This document shows positions 42,218-50,604 of a stretch of 64,000 nucleotides of DNA, in pieces (position 1 is the first letter of the stretch; each line of letters begins with the position of its first letter). Below the pieces are notes generated by a model. That model was not told the DNA's origin and did not search any database. It saw only the letters and a program-made list of their open reading frames with translations. The stretch comes from Bacteroidota bacterium (GTDB lineage: Bacteria; Bacteroidota; Bacteroidia; Chitinophagales; Chitinophagaceae): NCBI GenBank assembly GCA_023386555.1, contig JAEWJK010000001.1, forward strand, positions 186,001 to 250,000, written 5' to 3'. Both the position numbers and the translations under genes were made by a program.

Positions 42218-43225
42218 ATGAAGCTTGTTTCGTACATCAATAACGATCATGAACAATTAGCCATAGTGGTTGAAGACAGATTATATAATATGGAAGTGGT
42301 GCACCCGGAATTACCGAATACCATGACCATGTTTTTGAACTATTGGGACGATTATATAGATATTGCTTATCGTGGTGACCAGGCAATAAAATCTGGCAGT
42401 ATTGGCCCGGAAAGAGGATTACTGGTGGAGAATATAAGTTTACTGGCTCCTGTTCCTTTTCCAACAAGTTGCAGGGATGGTTATGCTTTTCGTCAGCACG
42501 TAGCAGCAGCAAGAAGAAACAGGAAAGTGGATATGATTGCTGAATTTGATCAATACCCAATCTTTTATTTTACCAATCATCATAGCATTCAAGGTCCGGG
42601 TGATATTTTTTGTATGCCTGACCATTTTGAAAAACTGGATTTTGAACTGGAAGCATCTATTGTGATCAATAGGATGGGAAGAAATATTTCTGCAGAAGAA
42701 GCTGATGAATACATCGGTGGATTGATGATCATGAACGATATGAGTGCAAGAAAACTGCAGATGGAGGAGATGCTGCTGAATCTTGGCCCTGCAAAAGGAA
42801 AAGATTTTTCTACTGTGATAGGTCCGTGGTTAGTAACATTAGATGAACTTGAACAATATGAAATTCCTTGTAAAGAGGGTCATGTTGGTAAGAGTTGGAA
42901 CCTTGATATGAAATGCTGGGTAAATGGTGTACAGGTGAGCCAGGGAAATTTGGGTGATATGGACTGGACGTTTGCCGAGATCATAGAAAGAGCATCGTAT
43001 GGTGTAAATCTTCATGCAGGTGATGTGATTGGAAGTGGTACCGTAGGAACCGGATGCTTCTTAGAATTAAATGGAACAGGTAAACTGAATGATGCCAATT
43101 ACCAGGAACAGTGGTTGAAGGAAGGTGACGTGGTTGAGATGGAAATAACAGGACTTGGAAGATTAAGTAATACAATTAAGAGAGAAGAAAATGATTTATC
43201 TCTTTTTGCAAAAAAGAAATCATGA
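42218..43225 (+). CDS. Fumarylacetoacetate hydrolase family protein
   Basis: 335 residues from the ATG giving MKLVSYINNDHEQ. FAH-fold metal ligands are visible in DFELEASIVIN near residue 146 and the NDMSARKLQ segment near residue 177, with GPWLVTLDE near residue 205. The family hydrolyses C-C bonds in 2,4-dioxo acids, for example in tyrosine catabolism. The next gene, a flavin reductase-like protein, overlaps it by 4 bp (ATGA). No homogentisate dioxygenase is nearby, so the true substrate is open. Confidence 0.82.
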   Translation: MKLVSYINNDHEQLAIVVEDRLYNMEVVHPELPNTMTMFLNYWDDYIDIAYRGDQAIKSGSIGPERGLLVENISLLAPVPFPTSCRDGYAFRQHVAAARRNRKVDMIAEFDQYPIFYFTNHHSIQGPGDIFCMPDHFEKLDFELEASIVINRMGRNISAEEADEYIGGLMIMNDMSARKLQMEEMLLNLGPAKGKDFSTVIGPWLVTLDELEQYEIPCKEGHVGKSWNLDMKCWVNGVQVSQGNLGDMDWTFAEIIERASYGVNLHAGDVIGSGTVGTGCFLELNGTGKLNDANYQEQWLKEGDVVEMEITGLGRLSNTIKREENDLSLFAKKKS

Positions 43226-44103
43226 TTGTCGACATAAATCAGCTTCCACCAATTCAAAAACAAGCCTGGCTGCAACATGCTATTGCACCAAGGCCCATTT
43301 GTTTTGCCAGTACAATAGACAAAGAAGGAAATGTGAACCTTAGTCCTTTTAGTTTCTTCAATTTGTTTTCTTCAAATCCGCCGATTGTGATTTTTTCTCC
43401 TTCCAGGAGAGTGAGGGATAATACAACAAAGCATAGTTTACAAAATGTGATGGAAGTGCCTGAAGTTGTCATAAATATCTGCGATTACAATATAGTGCAG
43501 CAGGTGAGTTTAGCAAGCTGTGAATATCCTAAAGGGACTGATGAATTTATCAAGGCAGGGTTCACGAAAGAAAAAGCATCAATTGTACAGCCCCCAATGG
43601 TAAAAGAAGCGAAAGTTAAGCTTGAGTGTAAAGTGAATGAGATAAAAAGCCTGGGTGAAGAAGGTGGAGCCGGTCAATTAATTATTGCAGAAGTATTGGT
43701 GATGCATGTGGATGAAAGCATTTTAAATAATGATGGATCAATGATCGATCAAACGAAATTTCATCATATAGCAAGACTTGGTGGTGACTGGTATTGCAGA
43801 GTAGATGAAACAAATTTGTTTAAAGTAGAAAAGCCAAATGTAAAATTGGGGATTGGTGTTGATGCTTTACCTGAAGGAATAAGAAATAGTTCAATACTCA
43901 CCGGAAATCACCTGGGACAATTGGCTAACGTGCATGATATGCCAATCGTTGAACCTTCTTTTGAAGATGAGAAGTTGAAGAATATCATTCAATATTATTC
44001 AATCAATCCTGCAGAGATGGAAAAAGAAATTCATCTCTATGCAAAAGAATTACTGAATGAAGGGAAAGTTAATGAAGCCTGGCAGGTATTACTTTCTGCC
44101 TGA
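43222..44103 (+). CDS. Flavin reductase-like (FMN-binding split-barrel) protein
   Basis: 293 residues. The split-barrel domain is at the N-terminus: APRPICFASTIDKEGNVNLS, FSFFNLFSSNPPIVIFSPS and VINICDYNIVQQVSLASCEY. A C-terminal helical extension follows. It is predicted to bind FMN and may supply reduced flavin or act on a flavin-linked substrate. Translational coupling to the FAH gene suggests a shared catabolic step. Its stop overlaps the convergent beta-barrel gene by 15 bp. Confidence 0.85.
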   Translation: MIVDINQLPPIQKQAWLQHAIAPRPICFASTIDKEGNVNLSPFSFFNLFSSNPPIVIFSPSRRVRDNTTKHSLQNVMEVPEVVINICDYNIVQQVSLASCEYPKGTDEFIKAGFTKEKASIVQPPMVKEAKVKLECKVNEIKSLGEEGGAGQLIIAEVLVMHVDESILNNDGSMIDQTKFHHIARLGGDWYCRVDETNLFKVEKPNVKLGIGVDALPEGIRNSSILTGNHLGQLANVHDMPIVEPSFEDEKLKNIIQYYSINPAEMEKEIHLYAKELLNEGKVNEAWQVLLSA

Positions 44104-44841
44104 CCTGTCTTTCATCTTATGTTTTTGACTATAAAATACAACACCACCAAACCATTGCTTTAATCTATCTGATGGAGTGCCGATAAATCCATTATCGCCT
44201 TCGAAATTCCATCTAGGTGTATTAAAGCTTTGCCTATATCCTGCTCTTACACTCATAAATGGATTGGAGGTTTTTCCTTTTGCAATATCAATGGACAACC
44301 CTGCTCTCCATGTAAAAAATCCTGTACTAAAACTTATAGGATCCATGCTTTCACGGATTACAGGATTTGCGATCAAAGAATCAAAGCGAATATTGTTTGC
44401 ACTTTGTTTTAATGATACTGATACAACGTCAGCTCCTAATCCTGCAAACGGATAAATTCGAACAGCTCCGGGTGGCGTTAACATCAAACCGGCATCAACA
44501 GAAATATAGCCTTGAAATAAACTTGTTCTTCCTACATTTCGCCTGCCATTGGTACCTGCTGCAAGTCCGACCTCACCTTGCAGTAAAACAGAACCAAAAA
44601 CAGATTTGCCGCCATACAATAAACCTATGACTTGCTCAGGAATGGCTTTAGGAAAATACTGTCGAGTAAGATTATTTAGATTTGATAACTGCTCATTATT
44701 AGCATAACCAAAGCCAATGTAAGCATGTTCATAGAATCGCAGGCTGTCTTTGTAAGATGTTATTTTGTTTGTAGAGGTACTATCCTGAGCAGAAATTTGA
44801 AAACTTATCAATAAGCCTGTTAGGAATGTAAAGCTCTTCAT
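44089..44841 (-). CDS. Outer-membrane beta-barrel protein
   Basis: 250 residues from the ATG giving MKSFTFLTGLLISFQISAQ, a signal peptide cleaved near residue 19. The mature part alternates Gly/aromatic strands (YIGFGYANNEQ, FQGYISVDAGLML, YPFAGLGADVVSVSL, FMSVRAGYRQSF), as in small OmpW/OprF-type barrels. Function unknown. It is convergent with the flavin-reductase gene. Confidence 0.7.
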   Translation of the reverse strand: MKSFTFLTGLLISFQISAQDSTSTNKITSYKDSLRFYEHAYIGFGYANNEQLSNLNNLTRQYFPKAIPEQVIGLLYGGKSVFGSVLLQGEVGLAAGTNGRRNVGRTSLFQGYISVDAGLMLTPPGAVRIYPFAGLGADVVSVSLKQSANNIRFDSLIANPVIRESMDPISFSTGFFTWRAGLSIDIAKGKTSNPFMSVRAGYRQSFNTPRWNFEGDNGFIGTPSDRLKQWFGGVVFYSQKHKMKDRSGRK

Positions 44842-44951
44842 AAGCAAGCAATTTGTTACAAGAGCAATTTAAAAACTAGTATATATAAATAAAACTTAAA
44901 ATAAGTGGTTGTTTAATTGAGTTTAATTTTTATAGGGACTCACTTCCACAA

Positions 44952-46397
44952 TTACATCCAATTCTGCTGAGAATTTTCAACCTTCATTGCTGCATGATCA
45001 GCTAACATTTGAGCTTCTTCCATTTTTAAATAAGGGATATTCACATCACCACTTGCTGTTTGTAATGATAGGCTAGCGAACCCTTTTCGCCGTTGGTAAA
45101 TACTTTGCTGCACCGTTATTACCTGTAGATTATGCCAGTTGATAACAAGTCTCTGTCTTCCCCATACTCCTTTTGAAATCTCAATAGCATTATTATTCAC
45201 CCATATCTTGAAATTCTTTTGGTAGATCTTTGTTTTGATAGTGTAATTGAAAGACCATATTAAGATTAATAAAGCATACCAACTCCACCATATCCATATG
45301 GCAGTTATTGCTACAACAGTAATCGGTAAAACGATTAATAATACCTGCCGATAAAAATATTGTGGTTGAATATTCCCAGCTTCTGTATTTGATGATGGCA
45401 GATCATCCTGGTAATAATTGCCAAGCATGTGTAATTGTTCATCTCTTGTTATCGGTACGTGTATCTTTTGCTTTTTCTTCAGATCTGTTTCGCCAACTGT
45501 TTTTACATGAAACATGTACATACCGATCTTTCTTCTTATCCAGTTTGCATTCCACTGAATAAATTGAATTTTTTTAGATCCGATAAATTGCTGTTGAGAA
45601 GAAAGTAATCCATGCCTCAATTGAAAACCTTTATCACTAAACTGAATGGTAAGATCACTGAACTTGAGAACAATTCGCATAACAGATATAAGTATGGAAA
45701 AAGCAAGTGCAAAAAAGATAAGTATTCCTATCATCTGTGTGGTTACAACAACTCCTTTTCCTTGCTCTTCAACCCAGTCATATGCATCAAAACCAAGCAG
45801 GTCTTTTACATCTTCAAACCTGGCAATAACAAAAGCAAATAAAAGTCCGAATGTTTCTAAGTGATTTGCAGAAACAGCCATTTTAAAAAGATCACGGGAA
45901 GAAAGCCTGATCGTTCTTTCAACAATGTCTTCATTTGCTATTGGTGAAGCAACTTGTTGTGTAAGCAATTCTTTTAAGCTGATAGCTTTGGTATAAGATA
46001 ATGATTGAATTGCCACTTCTGTTTCTTCAGATCCGGCAGTATCGATCGCAACTTTACAATGGTTGATAATTTTATGCAATAGATTTTGATGTAACTGCAC
46101 CGTCTGAATTCTTTCAAAGGGAATGATCAATGTTTTCTTGGAAAAAATTCCTTTTCTAATGATCAGTTGGCCATCTGTTACATGAAAAGAAAAAAAGAAA
46201 TATTCCAGGAAAGCTTTTCCAAAAACAAACAACGCAATTCCGCCAAGAGATAAAGCCCAAACGAAAAACGGTTTTTCTTTTCTTGTTAATGAGCCTATGG
46301 CAATAAGTATAATAGCAACGATCTGTCGAAAAGCCTTACCGGCAAACATAAATATTCCGAAAGCAGATTGCTTCTGAGGTTCTTGCCAGTTCACCAT
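44952..46397 (-). CDS. Multi-domain bacterial PH (bPH2/DUF304, YdbT-like) membrane protein
   Basis: 481 residues with several membrane segments and repeated bPH2 modules: FSFHVTDGQLIIRKGIFSK near residue 70, IQFSDKGFQLRHGLLSSQ near residue 250, and WVNNNAIEISKGVWGRQRL near residue 410. It resembles YdbT, which works with YdbS in resistance to membrane-active agents in Bacillus; the role is inferred from the pairing. It follows the YdbS-like gene with a TGATG overlap, indicating translational coupling. Confidence 0.8.
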   Translation of the reverse strand: MVNWQEPQKQSAFGIFMFAGKAFRQIVAIILIAIGSLTRKEKPFFVWALSLGGIALFVFGKAFLEYFFFSFHVTDGQLIIRKGIFSKKTLIIPFERIQTVQLHQNLLHKIINHCKVAIDTAGSEETEVAIQSLSYTKAISLKELLTQQVASPIANEDIVERTIRLSSRDLFKMAVSANHLETFGLLFAFVIARFEDVKDLLGFDAYDWVEEQGKGVVVTTQMIGILIFFALAFSILISVMRIVLKFSDLTIQFSDKGFQLRHGLLSSQQQFIGSKKIQFIQWNANWIRRKIGMYMFHVKTVGETDLKKKQKIHVPITRDEQLHMLGNYYQDDLPSSNTEAGNIQPQYFYRQVLLIVLPITVVAITAIWIWWSWYALLILIWSFNYTIKTKIYQKNFKIWVNNNAIEISKGVWGRQRLVINWHNLQVITVQQSIYQRRKGFASLSLQTASGDVNIPYLKMEEAQMLADHAAMKVENSQQNWM

Positions 46398-46915
46398 CAG
46401 GTTAATGGTTGTATTTGTTCAAGAATAAAAGCTTTCAAGGCTTCTGCATCTTCTTTTTTCAATCCACAGATAGAGATATCACTAATATTTGATGCTGCAG
46501 TGTAAATACTTAATGATGACAAACCGAATTTCCTTTCAATTGGTCCTGATTGCACTAAACAATGTTGTACCCGATTAAATGGAACGACATGCAATTTCTG
46601 AATGATCCAACCTGTTCTGAAAATAATATCTTTTTCTCTTACGGCATAGGCTTTTCTTTTGAATGATCCTATACCAATGATAAGCGTTATTAATGTAGTT
46701 AAAATGATTGTCCCGGTTGAAATAGGTAACCAAATAACCCGATCAATATCATCTATTAATAATATCAATGTGATTGCTGTAGCTAGTATTACCAGGAATA
46801 GTAAACTCCATGAGATATAAAGTACTTTCAAATAGGTTCTCTCGATAGGTTTCAGCTCAACAGTAGATGCTTTTGGAATCTGATCCCAATGCACCTGCAG
46901 GTTTTGGAATTGCAT
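46397..46915 (-). CDS. Single bacterial PH domain membrane protein (YdbS-like)
   Basis: 172 residues from the ATG giving MQFQNLQVHWDQIP. Two membrane segments (VLYISWSLLFLVILATAITLI and WLPISTGTIILTTLITLII) precede a bPH2 domain with AVREKDIIFRTGWIIQKLHV and PFNRVQHC. It forms a coupled pair with the YdbT-like gene. Confidence 0.8.
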   Translation of the reverse strand: MQFQNLQVHWDQIPKASTVELKPIERTYLKVLYISWSLLFLVILATAITLILLIDDIDRVIWLPISTGTIILTTLITLIIGIGSFKRKAYAVREKDIIFRTGWIIQKLHVVPFNRVQHCLVQSGPIERKFGLSSLSIYTAASNISDISICGLKKEDAEALKAFILEQIQPLT

Positions 46916-47003
46916 GCATAAATTTAAAGAAAAAGGGAAAACGCAATTTTGTTGCAATACGATACTCTAGAATCGCAAAAGAATACAGGGCTTTAATTAA
47001 TAA

Positions 47004-48224
47004 TTATTTTGCCGTTCTACTTTGTGTGATAACATGCTTCACCACCTCCACAATCTTCTCACCCTTCTCCCTCACCTGTTCTTCATTCCACAAACAACTG
47101 ACAGAAGTGGAAATACACCTACTCATTATTGCATCACTTGGTGCAAACGATTTCTTTTCCAGGTTCAGCAAAGCTTCTTTCTGAATATCGCTTAAGGGAT
47201 GCAAAGAAGCTGCTGTCTTTAAATGATCCCATTTACGAATGTAGTGCCAGTTATTATCGTACCAGTAAAAATTACCGGCAAGAATTCCCTGTGCTTTCAA
47301 TTCTGCCACAACTGCTTTTGTAATTTCTTCTGATGGCAAAAACCAACTTAAGAAAGTACAACTATCACCTGAAGGATCTGGAATAACTCTGAATGAAATT
47401 CCGGGAACCTGTGATAATATTTCTTTCAACTGCTGATGATGTTTCTTCTGTATCTCCAACACACGATCCACTTTCTTTATCTGTGCCAGGCCAATTGCAG
47501 CATGCAATTCACTTATCCTGTAATTATACCCAATAAAAGGGTGAAGATCAGCACCACGATCAGCACCTCCTAAATGATCATGACCATGATCGGTATAGCC
47601 ATCACATTTTGTGTACACATCTTTATCATTCGTCATCACTACACCACCTTCACCACAGGTCATTGTTTTTACAAAGTCGAATGAAAAAGTTCCGGCATTA
47701 CCAATTGTTCCAAGTTGTTTGCCTTTGTATGTTCCGCCAATTGCCTGGCAGGCATCTTCCAGTAAGATCAAATTATGTTCTTTGCAAATATTCTGCAATG
47801 CATCCAAATCAGCCATGCTGCCACACATGTGTACAGGCATGATGCATTTTGTTTTAGATGTGATCGCTGCTCTTACAGCAATCGGACTCAACGTTAATGT
47901 TTCATCCACATCAACCATCACAGGAATTGCACCAACACTCATCACAGCTTCAAAACTTGCCACAAAAGTGAATGAGGGCATGATGATCTCATCTCCATAA
48001 CCAATTCCTAATGCTGCCATGGCTGTGGTCAATGCAGATGTTCCACTGGAAGTAAGTTGTGCATATTCGCACCCGAATTTTTCACAGATGGCTTTCTCTA
48101 ATTCTTTGGATTTCCATACACCTTTTCTCGGTCCATCAAACCCATAACGCATTAAAATGCCGGTTTCCATTACATCGTTGATCTCTTTTCTTTCTTCTTC
48201 TCCAAACAATTCAAATCCAGGCAT
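47004..48224 (-). CDS. kdnA: DegT/DnrJ/EryC1 aminotransferase, KdnA-like
   Basis: 406 residues of the sugar-aminotransferase family. MPGFELFGEEERKEINDVME, VHMCGSMADLDAL, DHGHDHLGGADRGA and NFYWYDNNWHYIRKW closely follow KdnA, the enzyme that makes 8-amino-3,8-dideoxy-octulosonate in the Kdo8N pathway. The PLP lysine is in FSFDFVKTMTCGEGG near residue 184. KdnB, the partner oxidase, is not in this window. A 14-bp tandem repeat lies directly upstream. Other sugar aminotransferase roles remain possible. Confidence 0.78.
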   Translation of the reverse strand: MPGFELFGEEERKEINDVMETGILMRYGFDGPRKGVWKSKELEKAICEKFGCEYAQLTSSGTSALTTAMAALGIGYGDEIIMPSFTFVASFEAVMSVGAIPVMVDVDETLTLSPIAVRAAITSKTKCIMPVHMCGSMADLDALQNICKEHNLILLEDACQAIGGTYKGKQLGTIGNAGTFSFDFVKTMTCGEGGVVMTNDKDVYTKCDGYTDHGHDHLGGADRGADLHPFIGYNYRISELHAAIGLAQIKKVDRVLEIQKKHHQQLKEILSQVPGISFRVIPDPSGDSCTFLSWFLPSEEITKAVVAELKAQGILAGNFYWYDNNWHYIRKWDHLKTAASLHPLSDIQKEALLNLEKKSFAPSDAIMSRCISTSVSCLWNEEQVREKGEKIVEVVKHVITQSRTAK

Positions 48225-48230
48225 GATAAA

Positions 48231-48280
48231 TAGTTTATAGTTGAGAGTTTACAGTTGAGAGTTTACAGTTGATAGTTATA
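48231..48280. repeat. 14-bp tandem repeat upstream of the KdnA-like gene
   Basis: Two exact TTGAGAGTTTACAG units (48241-48254 and 48255-48268) are flanked by degenerate units TAGTTTATAG and TTGATAGTTATA. Read on the minus strand it contains CTGTAAACTCTCAAC, a word related to the heptamer in paaE. It lies in the 5' leader, 7 bp from the start codon. Confidence 0.85.
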
Positions 48281-48302
48281 AGGCAAAGGTAGTAGAATGA
48301 GA

Positions 48303-48370
48303 AATATTATGAAGCCAGCTATTGTACTACTATGAGGCTATTGTTGTGTCACTCACTTGTACGTTCTGAA
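48303..48370 (-). repeat. Dispersed GTGAC/GCGAC repeat, copy 11 (GTGAC type)
   Basis: Core at 48340-48360, minus orientation, is preceded by TTCAGAACGT and followed by TCATAGTAGTACA, AGCTGGCT and TCATAATATT. A TACCTTTG box follows about 15 bp further and could serve the KdnA-like gene. The orientation matches both flanking genes. Confidence 0.9.
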
Positions 48371-48372
48371 TA

Positions 48373-48597
48373 TTAGTCGCCATGTTTGCGAGCTAAAAAG
48401 AAGGTTTTATCAATTCTCTTCGTAAAGAAATCAGGTTCATTGTAAGTTATTGCAGTCATTATTCCTGCAGCTCTTAATTTCTCTTTATTAGTTTTGTAAT
48501 GCCAGAATCCATAAGCAAGCTTTGTATCTCCTTTTGCAATTTTGCTTGCAATTTCATCGATTTCCTCAAAGCTTTTAGTGTTCATAACGGCTATCAT
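48373..48597 (-). CDS. Small hypothetical protein coupled to a glycoside hydrolase
   Basis: 74 residues (70 if the second ATG, MNTKSFEEIDE, is used). No signal peptide, membrane segment or known motif is seen. The start overlaps the stop of the GHL10 hydrolase by 4 bp (ATGA), which favours a real, translationally coupled gene. The stop lies 3 bp from repeat copy 11. I do not recognise it. Confidence 0.55.
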   Translation of the reverse strand: MIAVMNTKSFEEIDEIASKIAKGDTKLAYGFWHYKTNKEKLRAAGIMTAITYNEPDFFTKRIDKTFFLARKHGD

Positions 48598-50093
48598 TTA
48601 AACAACAACAATTCTTCAGCTTCACTCTCATTATTGTTCACATCAATTGCTGTAACCTTCAGGTAACGATTGATCTTTTTATCAGATGCCGGCAGATTGA
48701 TTGTTGCTCCATTTATCATTGCAGCCGGAATTAATGCATACAGAAAACGGGGATCTTTGGTATCAATATTATTCGAAGCAGAATAGTAGAAAGCATAGTT
48801 TCTAATATCAGCATTCTGATTTTTGAAAGCTAGTTTTAAACTCGTTCCATCAAAAACTACTTTTGATTGATCTAATATTGGTTTTGCCGGAGGAATACTA
48901 TCCACCCATTTCATTGGTGGAATAATAGCAGGCACACGATAATAATTCTTCTTCAGACTATCATTCCATCCAAAGGGATTTACATTAAATGTTTTACTGC
49001 TGAAGTAAACACTGCCATGCACATTTGGTGTTTCCCTCAACATTCTGATTTGTCTTGGCAATTCTTCTTTGTTCTTCCATCCTGCATCATTGTGCCGGTA
49101 AATAGCCTGGCCAATGTAGAGTTGTTTTCCGTAAGTATTCTTACTCCACCAATCAAGTAACTCGGTATAATCTGCTAACTTGTGACCAATCTGCCAGTAT
49201 AGTTGTGGTGTTACATAATCTATCCAGCCTTTTTGTAACCAGAGTCGGATATCTGCATACAGGTCATCATAGTTTGAACTGCCGTTGGTATTACTTCCAT
49301 CCAGATCCTGTTTCTTATTTCTCCATATACCAAATGGAGAAATACCAAACTTCACTCTCGGGTTTGTGGCTTTGATCGTTTCAGATAATAATTTGATGAT
49401 GCTATCTACATTACTTCTTCTCCAGTCAGCTTTATTCATTCCGTTACCATATTTCTTATAACTGGCAGCATCCGGAAAATCTTTGCCGTCAATTTTATAT
49501 GGATAAAAATAATCATCGAAATGCACTGCATCAATATCGTACCTACTCACCACATCCCTGATCACTCTTGCAACATGCTCTCTTACTTCAGGTAAAGCAG
49601 GATCAAACCACTTATACTTTCCGTAAGTAACAGCCCAATCTCTTTTTATCTTAGTGATATGAGAAGGAGCAACAGATGATTTGTCTACATTAAATACCGC
49701 ACGATAAGGATTGAACCATGCATGAAACTCCATTCCCCGTTTATGGGTTTCATCTAACATAAACTGCAAAGGATCATAATAAGGTGTTGGTGGTAATCCT
49801 TGTTTCCCTGTAAGATATTCACTCCATGGTTCTAAAGTAGAAGGGTAAAACGCATCTGCAACAGGACGAATCTGCATTACAATTGCATTCATTCCATTTT
49901 CACGATGCATATCCAATATCTTGATGAACTCAGCTTTTTGTTGTTCAACAGGTAACCCTCTTTTACTTGGCCAGTCAATATTTTCTACTGTTGCAATCCA
50001 TACGGCACGAAACTCATGCTTGGGAGGAGTTTGTTGTGCAGCAGCACTGAATGTAAATACAACTAAAACAAAAAGAGAAGCCAAAAATTTCAT
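48594..50093 (-). CDS. Family 10-like glycosyl hydrolase (GHL10, DigH-type)
   Basis: 499 residues from the ATG giving MKFLASLFVLVV, with a signal peptide ending near residue 18. The catalytic-type TIM barrel includes EFRAVWIATVENIDWPS, GMNAIVMQIRPVADAFYPS, FHAWFNPYRAVFN and HFDDYFYPY. E. coli DigH of this family cleaves denuded peptidoglycan glycan strands at the septum, so a cell-wall role is plausible. The C-terminus adds a fibronectin-like extension (KPILDQSKVVFDGTSLKLAF). Confidence 0.85.
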   Translation of the reverse strand: MKFLASLFVLVVFTFSAAAQQTPPKHEFRAVWIATVENIDWPSKRGLPVEQQKAEFIKILDMHRENGMNAIVMQIRPVADAFYPSTLEPWSEYLTGKQGLPPTPYYDPLQFMLDETHKRGMEFHAWFNPYRAVFNVDKSSVAPSHITKIKRDWAVTYGKYKWFDPALPEVREHVARVIRDVVSRYDIDAVHFDDYFYPYKIDGKDFPDAASYKKYGNGMNKADWRRSNVDSIIKLLSETIKATNPRVKFGISPFGIWRNKKQDLDGSNTNGSSNYDDLYADIRLWLQKGWIDYVTPQLYWQIGHKLADYTELLDWWSKNTYGKQLYIGQAIYRHNDAGWKNKEELPRQIRMLRETPNVHGSVYFSSKTFNVNPFGWNDSLKKNYYRVPAIIPPMKWVDSIPPAKPILDQSKVVFDGTSLKLAFKNQNADIRNYAFYYSASNNIDTKDPRFLYALIPAAMINGATINLPASDKKINRYLKVTAIDVNNNESEAEELLLFK

Positions 50094-50106
50094 GTGTATT
50101 GTTTTT

Positions 50107-50565
50107 CTATTCGTGAGAGCCACGCAATTTATCTAAGAGTTCGTTTAACAATTTTGCCTCATCATGAGAAAGGTTGAACATAATTCCATCTAAAGATGCA
50201 TTCTTATCATCCAGTCTCTGCAACACTTCAAGGCCTTTACTACTGATGGTTACATCTACCAATCGTTTATCTGACCTGCTGGTTTTCTTCTCTACCAGTT
50301 CTTTTTTTAACAGCCTGTCAACGATACGACTGGTATCACTCATCTTATCTAACATTCTTTCACGAATTTGTAAAGTACTTAATGGTGCTCCGCTTCCTCT
50401 TAAAATTCTGAGAATATTATATTGTTGTGGCGTGATATCTTCTGACAATAAGAACTTTTTAATGCTTTCCATTAACCAGTTGCTGCTGAATAACAAGTTC
50501 ACCTGGGCTTTGTGATGTTCATTGCGAAACTGCCGCTGCTGTTGTATGTCCTTACCTATGCTCAT
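50107..50565 (-). CDS. MarR-family transcriptional regulator
   Basis: 152 residues. The winged helix-turn-helix lies around residues 45-110 (ITPQQYNILRILRGSGAPLS, LDKMSDTSRIVDRLLKKELV, RSDKRLVDVTISSKGLEVL), with dimerising helices at both ends. The effector is unknown. It lies 13 bp upstream of the GHL10 gene on the same strand, so it could share that transcript. A -7 box begins about 10 bp before its start. Confidence 0.88.
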   Translation of the reverse strand: MSIGKDIQQQRQFRNEHHKAQVNLLFSSNWLMESIKKFLLSEDITPQQYNILRILRGSGAPLSTLQIRERMLDKMSDTSRIVDRLLKKELVEKKTSRSDKRLVDVTISSKGLEVLQRLDDKNASLDGIMFNLSHDEAKLLNELLDKLRGSHE

Positions 50566-50575
50566 AAAGGGAGAT

Positions 50576-50583
50576 CAAAGTTA
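50576..50583 (-). promoter_or_regulatory. -7 box of the MarR gene
   Basis: Minus-strand TAACTTTG, ending 10 bp before the ATG. Confidence 0.5.
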
Positions 50584-50604
50584 CGGCTCGTAATTAAAAG
50601 TCGT

